DNA of 27,143 nucleotides from Euryarchaeota archaeon UBA105 (GTDB taxonomy: Archaea; Thermoplasmatota; Poseidoniia; Poseidoniales; Thalassarchaeaceae), in assembly GCA_002496905.1 (NCBI GenBank), contig DALV01000083.1, forward strand, positions 1-27,143, read 5' to 3'. The notes beneath the pieces were generated by a model. It worked only from the letters and a program-made list of their open reading frames with translations. It did no database searches and was not told the origin of the DNA. Shown in pieces: positions 7,362 through 15,149 of the stretch; positions within the stretch are counted from its first letter, which is position 1, and each line of letters begins with the position of its first letter. A program made the position numbers and the translations under genes.

Positions 7362-8477
7362 TTGGCAACCATTGATGAGCAAATCAAGTCCCTCGAGGAA
7401 GAGATTTCCAAAACAAAATACAACAAAGCCACTCAAGGGCATATTGGGAAATTGAAGGCAAAGATTGCCGCCCTTAGGGAAAAGAAAGACAAGGCACAGG
7501 CTCATGCAAAATCAAGTGGCGGTGGTCCTGGATTTGAAGTCAAGAAGTCCGGAGATGCTTCAGTTGCTTTAGTTGGTTTTCCAAGTGTTGGAAAATCAAG
7601 TCTGATATGCCAGTTAACCGATGTCGAATCGGAGGCTGGGAATTTTGCATTCACCACTTTAACTTGCATACCAGGAGTACTTCATCACAGAGGCGCTACT
7701 ATCCAAATTCTTGATCTTCCAGGTTTAATCAAAGGAGCAGCGGAAGGAAAAGGAAGAGGTAGAGAAATTCTCAACGTAATCCGTAGTTGCGACATGGTCC
7801 TGTATGTTGTGGACCCATTCCAAGATTCTCATTTCAATATTTTAGATATGGAATTATGGAAATCAGGGATGAGGCTGAATCAAGCGAAACCCCAAGTTTT
7901 CATCACCAGAACAGACCGAGGAGGTATCGTAGTAAGGTCTACACTGGAACAAACTAATCTTTCTGATGAAGAGATTCAATCGATTATTCGAAGCTTTGGA
8001 ATGGTATCTGCAAATGTAACACTTAGAACTGACGTCACAGATGACCACATAGTTGACACTCTTGCCGGAAATAGAATCTACTCAGAAGCAGTTGTGGTTC
8101 TCAATAAAGTCGATTTGGCTAGTGAAAAAGATTTACAGAAAGCGAAATCAATGTTGCCTGAAGGTTGGCCTGTATTGCCAGTTTCGGCAAAAACTGGTCA
8201 AGGGATTGAGGAGATGAAAGACTTCATTTTCGATAATCTAAACTTCATGTCAATTTACCTAAAACCGCAGGGTCAAGAAGCAGACCTTATAGAACCTCTA
8301 ATCGTGAAAAATACCTCAACTGTTAGGGATGTATGCGTAAAATTACACAGGGATTTTGAGAGAAAATTCCGTTATGCTAGAGTAAAAGGACCAAGTGCAA
8401 AGTTTGACTGGCAAAGGGTTGGATTAGACCATTTATTGATGGATGAAGATTTGCTAACAATTATCGTTAGAAAGTAA
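7362..8477 (+). CDS. DRG-family (OBG-HflX superfamily) GTPase with TGS domain
   Basis: Developmentally-regulated-GTP-binding (DRG/Rbg) proteins are ribosome-associated GTPases conserved in archaea and eukaryotes. The 371-residue product has an N-terminal charged helical region (YNKATQGHIGKLKAKIA, typical of DRG), G1 GFPSVGKS (72-79), G3 DLPG (118-121) followed by the Gly-rich IKGAAEGKGRG, G4 NKVD (248-251), G5 VSAKTG, and a C-terminal TGS domain from about 296 to the end. I chose TTG 7362, which gives the family-like beginning MATIDEQ and has GGAG eight bases before it. A GTG at 7353 in the same frame would overlap that GGAG. Confidence 0.95.
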   Translation: MATIDEQIKSLEEEISKTKYNKATQGHIGKLKAKIAALREKKDKAQAHAKSSGGGPGFEVKKSGDASVALVGFPSVGKSSLICQLTDVESEAGNFAFTTLTCIPGVLHHRGATIQILDLPGLIKGAAEGKGRGREILNVIRSCDMVLYVVDPFQDSHFNILDMELWKSGMRLNQAKPQVFITRTDRGGIVVRSTLEQTNLSDEEIQSIIRSFGMVSANVTLRTDVTDDHIVDTLAGNRIYSEAVVVLNKVDLASEKDLQKAKSMLPEGWPVLPVSAKTGQGIEEMKDFIFDNLNFMSIYLKPQGQEADLIEPLIVKNTSTVRDVCVKLHRDFERKFRYARVKGPSAKFDWQRVGLDHLLMDEDLLTIIVRK

Positions 8478-8484
8478 TTATTCA
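8475..8484 (+). promoter_or_regulatory. TATA-like box for tatC
   Basis: TAATTATTCA overlaps the stop codon of the DRG gene and is centred 27 bases before the TTG at 8507. There is no ribosome binding site before that TTG. The arrangement fits a leaderless transcript, but the box is weak and unproven. Confidence 0.35.
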
Positions 8485-8506
8485 GCATAAAACATCACTT
8501 CTTGCC

Positions 8507-9307
8507 TTGCGAATCATTCACCTACATGAGTCGCTACCGCCAATCGTGGAAGAGTCCGCTGACCTCCTCCCTCGTGCTGAGTTGCGAGCAATATTCGCTC
8601 ACTTGAGAAGTAGGGCTGTAATTCTAATTTCAGTATTCTTCTTGTCATTTATAGTCGGATATCCAATGGCTGAATGGATGATTGAAATTCTACTTGATGC
8701 TGATGGATATAGACCGGTTGGTGTTGAGATAATTGTGCTACAACCAATGGAAATTATTCTCCTTAAACTTAGAATCGCTAGCCAAATAGCTCTGGCAGCA
8801 TTCATCACCACCCTTGTCTGTGACCTTGCGATGAATGGAAGGAAAATTATCGCTGACGGAAAACGTGTATCTGTAGAATCTAGCGCTGGAGGATATTCGA
8901 GACTTGTTTTCGCAATTTTTTCTATAATATTTCTAGGATTACTAGGTTTTGTTTACGCACACGAGATACTAATTCCATTCTTGTTAGATTATTTAGCAAA
9001 GGACGCAAGCAGTGCCGGATTAGATTCAACCTGGCAACTACGCTCTTGGATAGGGTTCATCATAGGGTTGTACATCGGTTCGATAGTAAGTTTTCAGATT
9101 CCATTGGTTCTGGTTATTCTGATTAGAGCCGGATTATTGGATAGGAATACCGTAACGGATAACCGTTCATTTCTGTGGTTCGCAGCGGCTGTCTTTGGAG
9201 CCTTCGTTTCCCCCCCAGACCCGCTCTCTATGTTCCTTATCGGAGGGCCGATGCTGGTTATTCTAGAGATTGCTCTATTGCTAGAGCGAATCACAAGTAA
9301 TGATTAG
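8507..9307 (+). CDS. tatC: TatC-like twin-arginine translocase subunit
   Basis: TatC is the membrane receptor for folded proteins with twin-arginine signals. The 266-residue protein is hydrophobic and fits six membrane helices. Family features are HLRSR (cytoplasmic N-terminus, about 32-36), GFVYAHEILIPFLLDYL (third helix and loop), GSIVSFQIPLVLVILIRAGLL (fourth helix), and FGAFVSPPDPLSMFLIGGPM (TatC 'TPPD' region, 235-239). The usual FExP motif reads FQIP (196-199), so a widely conserved Glu is Gln here. The start is uncertain: TTG 8507 suits the upstream TATA-like box, and GTG 8546 is an alternative. No tatA is visible nearby. The gene ends one base from the convergent transporter. Confidence 0.88.
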   Translation: MRIIHLHESLPPIVEESADLLPRAELRAIFAHLRSRAVILISVFFLSFIVGYPMAEWMIEILLDADGYRPVGVEIIVLQPMEIILLKLRIASQIALAAFITTLVCDLAMNGRKIIADGKRVSVESSAGGYSRLVFAIFSIIFLGLLGFVYAHEILIPFLLDYLAKDASSAGLDSTWQLRSWIGFIIGLYIGSIVSFQIPLVLVILIRAGLLDRNTVTDNRSFLWFAAAVFGAFVSPPDPLSMFLIGGPMLVILEIALLLERITSND

Positions 9308-9308
9308 C

Positions 9309-11153
9309 TCAAAGGTCGATTCCACGGTTTCGTGCATCTTCTTCCATGGCGTCCTTTCGGCCTGCATCTACGTCCACCCATCTCATCATGACTGCGCCAA
9401 TTAGGATGAGCATCGCAATGGAAAGGATACCTACTCTGCTGTCAAACATCACGGTCATAAGCCCGTATAGTAAAGGACCGATGAATGCAGCTACCTTTCC
9501 AAAGAAACCAAAGAAACCGAAAAATTCCGCACTTCTGGTCTCGGGTACCATCTGTCCGAACATACTTCTTGCCAACCCTTGAGAGCCACCCAATAGAGTA
9601 CCCATAGCGCCTCCCAGGATTAAGAATTGAAGTCCAATAAACAGTCCAAGAGGTTCCCATACATACGTTCGGACTGTTTTTGGAATGAAGTCGAGAGCGC
9701 CGTCACCTAGATTTGTGGGGTGATCAATGCCGACCACCTTATCGCCTTCAATTATGCTCACTGAGTATCGAGTGTCTTCAAAGGACGCAATTAATGCACT
9801 GATGTTATCAGAAGATTGCTGGCCTAAATTAACAGAAACAGGTTTATCCTTGTCATCAAATCCGGCCCACTGATAGATTTCTGAATCAACATAATCATCG
9901 TTTAGAACTGCAATGCCTGATGGTGCTAAGGAGTTTTTAGCCCAATCTTGCTCAAACCCTCCTTCCTTTACTGCTATTTCTGCATCTACTAGATCTGCAT
10001 GTGGAATGTAATGCCATTCCCCATCATTTTCTTCCAACTGAATTTGGTAATCTGAATGTTGAGTGTATTCTAGAGGGGCAAATGAAAGAGCAGCGAAACA
10101 AAGTATTACCCACCCTACTAGAGAAACATTTAGTGCTCTTTTAGTACCGATTTTCTTTGCTAATTTTGTGAATCCAATGGCTGATGGGGCTCCAACAAAT
10201 TGGATGAATAATATGGTAATCATTAGCCAAAAGGTAGTCACACCTAGGACCGTTGTACCGAATATTCCACCAAGAGCCGTTACGCTATTTATTCCATCAA
10301 TGAAGAAGAAATATGCTAACATGTAAATGAATAAGGTGCGGAATTTATGAACTTCAGATATCGTCTTTCGAATTTCAGTTAAAGCTAATTTCGCTGATTC
10401 TACAAATCCCATTGCAGGCATTTCGTTTTCAATTGGTGGCTCGGGCACCCACTTAAACGTCAATAATGCAAAACCAAACCACCAAGCTCCAGAAGACGCC
10501 ATTATCGATGGGATAACCCAGTCATACATTGAACCGGACTCATCTACTAAAGTCAAAGTCATTGCAATGTGTATGAGGAGTAAAATTCCCCCTCCAAGAT
10601 ATCCATATGCAAAGGCCAGATTAGAAATTCTGTCCATTTCATCATCCGAACCTATGTGTGGTAGTAATGCGTTATAGAAAACACCTGCACCGTTAAGCCC
10701 TACATTTGCAAGCATGAAGAAGACCATCAGCCATAGCCATTGAGTATCTACTGGTAAAACCGGTGCAAATGCTAGTAAGAAAGTCGACCCGGCTCCGACA
10801 TATGTCAAAACCCTCAACCACCACATTTTGATTGCCCGGCGATCGGCTATGACACCTAGAGAAGGGCTGATCATTGCAACAAATAATGTCCCGAAAGCCA
10901 CAGAAAATGACCAAACAGCATCGCCAGTCATTTCTATTGAACCAATTTCAGTTGTCAGACCATTTGCTTTCAAGAAAAGATAAGCATACCAAGCCGGCAA
11001 TACAGCAACGGTTACTGAGGTCTCGAAAGCCGACTTACCCCAATCATAGAAGGCATATCCTCTAACTGCTTGAGGGTCTGATTGTTTATCCAATTCTACT
11101 GTCTCTGACACATCTTCACCTACTTTCGCGGCGAAGTATAGGGGTATGAGCAT
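9309..11153 (-). CDS. Major facilitator transporter, UMF1/Atg22-like, with large external insert
   Basis: A 614-residue polytopic membrane protein. The RGYAFYDWGKSAFETS start (31-46) is the hallmark of the UMF1 (Atg22-like, 'unknown major facilitator') family. Clusters of helices occupy roughly 42-345 and 503-600, with the MFS-like loop IADRRAIKMWW at 102-112. Between them, residues about 360-500 form a hydrophilic domain with Asp/Glu-rich and Ser-rich sequence, presumably outside the membrane; UMF1 proteins normally have only a short loop. The substrate is unknown; fungal Atg22 exports amino acids from the vacuole, which does not settle the role here. ATG 11153 has no ribosome site, while GTG 11111 has AGGTGA five bases upstream and still precedes the conserved start, so 11111 may be the true start. 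Confidence 0.87.
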   Translation of the reverse strand: MLIPLYFAAKVGEDVSETVELDKQSDPQAVRGYAFYDWGKSAFETSVTVAVLPAWYAYLFLKANGLTTEIGSIEMTGDAVWSFSVAFGTLFVAMISPSLGVIADRRAIKMWWLRVLTYVGAGSTFLLAFAPVLPVDTQWLWLMVFFMLANVGLNGAGVFYNALLPHIGSDDEMDRISNLAFAYGYLGGGILLLIHIAMTLTLVDESGSMYDWVIPSIMASSGAWWFGFALLTFKWVPEPPIENEMPAMGFVESAKLALTEIRKTISEVHKFRTLFIYMLAYFFFIDGINSVTALGGIFGTTVLGVTTFWLMITILFIQFVGAPSAIGFTKLAKKIGTKRALNVSLVGWVILCFAALSFAPLEYTQHSDYQIQLEENDGEWHYIPHADLVDAEIAVKEGGFEQDWAKNSLAPSGIAVLNDDYVDSEIYQWAGFDDKDKPVSVNLGQQSSDNISALIASFEDTRYSVSIIEGDKVVGIDHPTNLGDGALDFIPKTVRTYVWEPLGLFIGLQFLILGGAMGTLLGGSQGLARSMFGQMVPETRSAEFFGFFGFFGKVAAFIGPLLYGLMTVMFDSRVGILSIAMLILIGAVMMRWVDVDAGRKDAMEEDARNRGIDL

Positions 11154-11182
11154 TGGGGCGGCATTACTAGCGGTAAAGAGGG

Positions 11183-11190
11183 CTTATTCA
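11183..11190 (+). promoter_or_regulatory. TATA-like box for the permuted GDPD gene
   Basis: CTTATTCA is centred about 29 bases before the GTG at 11216. No ribosome binding site precedes that GTG, and the frame is closed by TAA at 11174-11176. The position suits a leaderless start. Confidence 0.4.
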
Positions 11191-11215
11191 ATACCCTCCG
11201 AGCACTCGACAACAT

Positions 11216-12331
11216 GTGTCAACAGACTCGACATGGGTTCATCCAACTGAAAATTCAGTTGAGGCCTTAGAGCATGGAATGAGTCATGTAGATGGTGTTG
11301 AACTCGACTTGAGGCTCAGTGCTGATGGAGAATTGATGCTCTGGCATGATGAATTATTTCCCGGAAATTTGTCCAAAAGGAACAGATGCCCTGAACTAAT
11401 GGAAAGCCAAGAAATTCGGAAAATGGGCGTTGAAAGTTTCGAAGATTTGCTCGGCAGCTCAGATTTTACAGAACTTTGGCGGACTTCTTCCAAGACAGTC
11501 AATATCGAATTGAAGGTCCCTCATCCCGTGTCCAAAATTTCGGATCATACAAATCATCTTGCTAAGATGATGACTAAGGTTGAGGAATCTCTGGATGGCC
11601 TAGATTTACCTAAACGGTCTACTATGATTTACGGGTTCTCTCCAAAAATACCCGAAGCAGTAAAAATTAGTGGAGTTTCAATTCCAAATACCCAGTTATC
11701 ACCACATCTGAGATCATGGGGTAAAGGGAAAATAAAGCGATTGATTGGTTCTCCTAATTTCATTTCAAACACTGTATCTGGATTAATTAGAGATCGCAGG
11801 CGAAAGGGTATGCCTGTGGTAGGTATGGCTCTACATTACCTGCATGGTTGGGAGAGATTCATTCACCCGGGTGCTCCTGTATCACTAACAGGCAAAGGAC
11901 TCAACCGTTTATTCAGAGTTAGTCAAGAGATGGGTTTGCACGTTTGGCCCGCTCCGTTAAAACTTGAGACAATTATGTTGGAGGCTGGAATAACATTGAT
12001 TTCAGATTTCATCGATCCAACAATCCATAGTTTACCTAATGGCGACGTACGCTGGCCAAGACCAGCTAGTCAACCCTTAGATGAAGAATGGCGAGACCGA
12101 CTAAATAATGCGGATGAATTGGAAAGGCCTGACCTTATCTTAGAGGCTACAAATTCTCTACCAATGTGGCATGAAATAAATGAAAATGTTAGGAAAAGTG
12201 CAATTATTTACGACGCAGAAAAATGGAATTGGTCTAGACGACCTGAATCTTGGACTAATGATTTACACGAGGGACGGCCTTGGGGTTGTGCCAGAATAAT
12301 TGGCCATAGAGGTTCAGGTGAAAATCACTGA
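11216..12331 (+). CDS. Glycerophosphodiester phosphodiesterase-like protein with circularly permuted motif order
   Basis: GDPDs cleave glycerophosphodiesters to glycerol-3-phosphate and an alcohol in a TIM-barrel fold. This 371-residue protein starts with HPTENSVEALEHG (9-21), then GVELDLRLSADGELMLWHDE (27-46) and NIELK (96-100). These supply the second Glu/Asp metal ligands, the catalytic His44 and Glu98. The first-strand motif with the other catalytic His and Arg, always N-terminal in the family, is missing there. It appears instead as IIGHRGSGEN at residues 361-370, at the very end of the protein. Joining the C-terminus to the N-terminus gives GHRG, a 16-residue loop and ENS, as in eukaryote-like GDPDs of the GDE1 type. 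No HRG is encoded between the upstream stop (11174) and the start in this frame. Only with the C-terminal HRG is the active site complete. No signal peptide is seen, so it is probably cytoplasmic. Confidence 0.88.
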   Translation: MSTDSTWVHPTENSVEALEHGMSHVDGVELDLRLSADGELMLWHDELFPGNLSKRNRCPELMESQEIRKMGVESFEDLLGSSDFTELWRTSSKTVNIELKVPHPVSKISDHTNHLAKMMTKVEESLDGLDLPKRSTMIYGFSPKIPEAVKISGVSIPNTQLSPHLRSWGKGKIKRLIGSPNFISNTVSGLIRDRRRKGMPVVGMALHYLHGWERFIHPGAPVSLTGKGLNRLFRVSQEMGLHVWPAPLKLETIMLEAGITLISDFIDPTIHSLPNGDVRWPRPASQPLDEEWRDRLNNADELERPDLILEATNSLPMWHEINENVRKSAIIYDAEKWNWSRRPESWTNDLHEGRPWGCARIIGHRGSGENH

Positions 12332-12336
12332 ACGGA

Positions 12337-13506
12337 TTATTCCAGTCTTCTATGAGGCTGATTTATTGGAATATATTTAGGGCGGTAAATCGGAGTCCCC
12401 CGACCATCTCTTGCATTGCGCTCATCCATTATTTGTGCGCATATACCAGCAACTCTTGCCCATCCAAAGAATGTGGTGTAATACTCAGGTTTACGGAATC
12501 CAATAGCATGCAGTAAAGAACCACTACCCAAATCGACATTGGGGTATGGATTCTTGATTTTGGGGTGCTCTTTTAGGATAGGGGGGACGACCTCTCTTAG
12601 GTTTTTGACAATGCGATAATTCTCATCTTCAGGGCAAACTTCTGCACCAAGTCCGATGAGTAATCTTGCTCTCGGGTCTTCTGCTCTTAGAACACCATGT
12701 CCAAAACCGAATATGGGCCTCTTTGCAGCTAATTCGGCCCGTACGAAGGATTCAATTTCATCAGGATCATCCGTCCCAATTCTTTGTACAAATTCTAGAC
12801 ATGCTTGGTTAGCACGACCGTGAAGTGGGCCAGACAGCGCATTCATTGCGGAAGCGATAGAGGCGTATACTGTAGCCCGACCGCTAGCAACTGCCTTTCC
12901 TGTAAATGTGGAGAGGTTACCTCCACCATGGTCAAGATGGAGAATGAAGAAGAATCTCAGAACTCTATTCATCCTCTCGGCTTCTTCACCGGTCATTCCC
13001 AACATGTGGGTGAAATTCTCGACTAAACCTAGTTCCGGTTTACTCGGCTGGAGGTTTTCTTTCTTGCCACCCCTCAAGAGGAAAATTCGCGCCATTAATT
13101 CAGGCATTCGAGCGATGAGATTCATGGAATCTGTACGTACATCGCCGGTAGTATCTGCTGCTCCCAAAGCCATTATCCCCATTGATAGCCAATCCATCGG
13201 GTGACCACTTCCTGGAGTTAGAGACTCTAGTACACGGAGAGCGCCTGTTGGCATTTCCATGGCTCTGTGGGCGAGTTCTGTTCGGAATGCTTCAGATTCC
13301 TCTTCGGTAGGCAATCTCTTGTGCATTAGGAGATAGATTACATCCTCTTCTTCGAGATTTGCAAGGTCCTCAACTGGATAACCTACGTAGTGGACTCCTT
13401 CTATTGGATCTACAAACGAAGTTTTGCAAGTTCCTACTGGAATCCCACGCATTCCACTATCTAGATGTCCCTCTGTAATCGTGAATAACGAATCGTCTTC
13501 GGTCAT
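12337..13506 (-). CDS. gltA: Citrate synthase, resembling the eukaryotic/mitochondrial type
   Basis: It condenses acetyl-CoA with oxaloacetate to citrate (TCA cycle entry). The 389-residue protein has SGMRGI (17-22), LDHGGGNLSTFT (191-202), MNALSGPLHGRANQ (221-234; catalytic His229), GFGHGVLRAEDPRA (267-280; His270) and PYPNVDLGSG (320-329; catalytic Asp325). All three catalytic residues are present. The GGN, MN.L.GPLHG.ANQ and GH.VLR forms resemble the mitochondrial enzyme more than the GGA and GHRVY forms common in archaea and Gram-positives. The beginning and the LLMHKRLPTEEE region look more bacterial. GAGGGG precedes the ATG. The gene is single, with no TCA neighbours, and converges on the GDPD gene with five bases between. 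Confidence 0.95.
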   Translation of the reverse strand: MTEDDSLFTITEGHLDSGMRGIPVGTCKTSFVDPIEGVHYVGYPVEDLANLEEEDVIYLLMHKRLPTEEESEAFRTELAHRAMEMPTGALRVLESLTPGSGHPMDWLSMGIMALGAADTTGDVRTDSMNLIARMPELMARIFLLRGGKKENLQPSKPELGLVENFTHMLGMTGEEAERMNRVLRFFFILHLDHGGGNLSTFTGKAVASGRATVYASIASAMNALSGPLHGRANQACLEFVQRIGTDDPDEIESFVRAELAAKRPIFGFGHGVLRAEDPRARLLIGLGAEVCPEDENYRIVKNLREVVPPILKEHPKIKNPYPNVDLGSGSLLHAIGFRKPEYYTTFFGWARVAGICAQIMDERNARDGRGTPIYRPKYIPINQPHRRLE

Positions 13507-13520
13507 CCCATACCCCTCTT

Positions 13521-13547
13521 ATCGGTTGTACTCGGCAGGGAACCGGT
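13521..13547. repeat. Inverted half-sites between citrate synthase and DUF309 genes
   Basis: ATCGGTT (13521-13527) and AACCGGT (13541-13547) form an imperfect inverted repeat (6 of 7 match) with centres 20 bases apart, about two helical turns. It sits in the short divergent region and could be an operator. Chance cannot be excluded. Confidence 0.25.
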
Positions 13548-13587
13548 CATAATGTCTGCGTCCATAGGAGTAAGGGAGTGAGAGGCG

Positions 13588-14019
13588 ATGAATGGTCAAC
13601 AACCAATACCTCACGATTCAAAATTAATGGCTTGGGATGAACTAGATGAAGAACAAAAAAATCTGTTTATTGAGGGGTGTGAATTATTTGATGAGGGGGG
13701 ATTTTGGCACGCTCATGAATCTTGGGAAGACCTATGGAAATCGCTCAAGCCTCTAGGGAAACCAATAGAAACGGATGCGGTTCAGGGGATTATCCAAATT
13801 GCAGCATTATTGTACAATTATGAAAGAAAGAAAATTAGGGGAGTGGTGAATATGGCCTCTAAACTACTCACTCGATTATCAGCTGTTGAACATGGTATTT
13901 GGGGCGTAGATGTGGCTGGTTTACGTGTATCATTAATCCCGTTCATCAGAGATGCATCTGAAAATAGCCCCAAATGGAATCTAGAAACTACTTCAGTACA
14001 TATCGGTTTGGAAAAATAA
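13588..14019 (+). CDS. DUF309 family protein
   Basis: A 143-residue soluble, helical protein of the DUF309 family, whose function is unknown. The signature is the region FDEGGFWHAHESWEDLWK (34-51), with the conserved His and the W/E-rich helix, followed by QGIIQIAALLYNY. A GAGAGG ribosome site lies just before the ATG. It is followed 15 bases later by a membrane-protein gene on the same strand, and the two may be one transcript. It is divergent from citrate synthase. Assignment to the family is firm; nothing in the context points to a role. Confidence 0.9.
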   Translation: MNGQQPIPHDSKLMAWDELDEEQKNLFIEGCELFDEGGFWHAHESWEDLWKSLKPLGKPIETDAVQGIIQIAALLYNYERKKIRGVVNMASKLLTRLSAVEHGIWGVDVAGLRVSLIPFIRDASENSPKWNLETTSVHIGLEK

Positions 14020-14034
14020 TCAATATCTGCTCAG

Positions 14035-14703
14035 ATGACTCGTTTTTTCATAGGAACGGTATTAGAATCCAATTCTTGCCAGCGCACGATGGCTGGCTGG
14101 CGTGAGGTACTGGAGGGTCTCGACGAAGACCACCGGATCATGTTAGAAGGTGGTTCACTTAGTCAGTTATTCCTAAGGTATCCATTGACGATTTGCCACC
14201 CTATTTTTGTTGGAATGGTGTATGGAATTCTAGCTAGTATGACTCTAATTGCCCCATTTGCTTACGCCGGTTGGGAAGATTCTACTAGTTTGCAAGATAT
14301 GGTGATTGACTGGGGCACAATCAGTCTAATGTTTTGTGCAATGACCGCTACCTTGGGAGGCTTCTCTTTACTAATTTCTAGTTTGTTCAAGCGCCCACCT
14401 GTTAGGCTTGAAAATCGCAGAAGGTATCTCTTCCCAGTACCTTTCATTGGTTTACTACTATTGACTTGGGCCATGATTGGAGATGCACCTGAATTTGCAA
14501 GTAGTATTGGATGGTTCCTAGCAATTTTACCTGGCCCTCTGTACATTCATCTGTCCTATGCTCCAAGATGGAGAATGCTAGACCGCATAGACCGTGGTTT
14601 AGATCCATTTGATGGAATGAAAATAACAATCGCTCCGGATAATTCCTTAGAGCCTGAAGAATTAGATGATGATGACCTCGACGAAGTCGTCTCAGAAGCA
14701 TAG
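14035..14703 (+). CDS. Small four-helix membrane protein, unknown
   Basis: I do not recognise a family. Four hydrophobic segments lie at about 57-80, 94-118, 132-149 and 156-175, with a Lys/Arg-rich stretch after the second (118-130). The C-terminus is highly acidic (residues about 205-222, run of Asp). There is no signal peptide. The start is uncertain: ATG 14035 and ATG 14089 (giving MAGWREVLEG, with a weak TATATA-poor TATTAGAA box 26 bases before) are both in frame, and neither has a ribosome binding site. It follows the DUF309 gene and ends 14 bases from the convergent thioesterase gene. Confidence 0.82.
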   Translation: MTRFFIGTVLESNSCQRTMAGWREVLEGLDEDHRIMLEGGSLSQLFLRYPLTICHPIFVGMVYGILASMTLIAPFAYAGWEDSTSLQDMVIDWGTISLMFCAMTATLGGFSLLISSLFKRPPVRLENRRRYLFPVPFIGLLLLTWAMIGDAPEFASSIGWFLAILPGPLYIHLSYAPRWRMLDRIDRGLDPFDGMKITIAPDNSLEPEELDDDDLDEVVSEA

Positions 14704-14717
14704 ACCTTGATGACAAT

Positions 14718-15140
14718 TTAGTCAAGTTTAATGTAATTCACCTGAGCGACTGCTACAAGGTTATTTTCTGAATCGTAGAGTTCCGCTTCTGAGAGGCTCA
14801 TAGTTCTCCCAGCCTTAATCACCCTTGCAATACATCGAACATCAGTATTACAAGGCCTTAGGAATCTTATGTTGAAATCAGTAGTAGCAACCTTTGCTTC
14901 CGAGCCGATTACTGTCAGAATTGCCCAACAAGTTACGGTGTCAGCAATTGTTCCTAGTAAGCCTCCGTGGAAGGTCTCGTAAATTCCATCCCACTTCTTA
15001 GCCCGAGGAACATGGCCTTCGCATTCACCCTTATCGAGTCGAAGTATTTCCATTTGTAACGTTTCAATAATCGGTACTGAGTGTATTCTCTTCATCATCG
15101 CATCGATTTGATTTTCGGACAAACTAGACGTTTCAACCAT
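14718..15140 (-). CDS. PaaI-type hotdog-fold thioesterase
   Basis: It probably hydrolyses acyl-CoA thioesters. The 140-residue length is typical for 4HBT hotdog proteins. The key stretch is FHGGLLGTIADTV (57-69), which holds the HGG motif and the Asp that acts in PaaI-like enzymes. ATTDFNIRFLRPC (about 91-103) and a hydrophobic last strand complete the fold pattern. GGTGG lies before the ATG. It starts nine bases after the kbl stop, so it is in an operon with kbl. The substrate is unknown; a link to acetyl-CoA or acyl-CoA from threonine or glycine metabolism would be guesswork. Confidence 0.9.
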   Translation of the reverse strand: MVETSSLSENQIDAMMKRIHSVPIIETLQMEILRLDKGECEGHVPRAKKWDGIYETFHGGLLGTIADTVTCWAILTVIGSEAKVATTDFNIRFLRPCNTDVRCIARVIKAGRTMSLSEAELYDSENNLVAVAQVNYIKLD

Positions 15141-15149
15141 CTTACCACC

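Noticed and set aside
11160..11216. A normal N-terminal HRG hidden upstream of the GDPD start by a start-site error
   Set aside because: Upstream in frame the codons give no HRG, and a TAA at 11174-11176 closes the frame. A different-frame RHG-like string near 11225 is not in GDPD context.
12296..12331. The C-terminal GHRGSGEN as the start of a second GDPD gene with a frameshift
   Set aside because: The bases after the stop belong to the end of citrate synthase on the other strand, and no GDPD-like translation follows in any frame.
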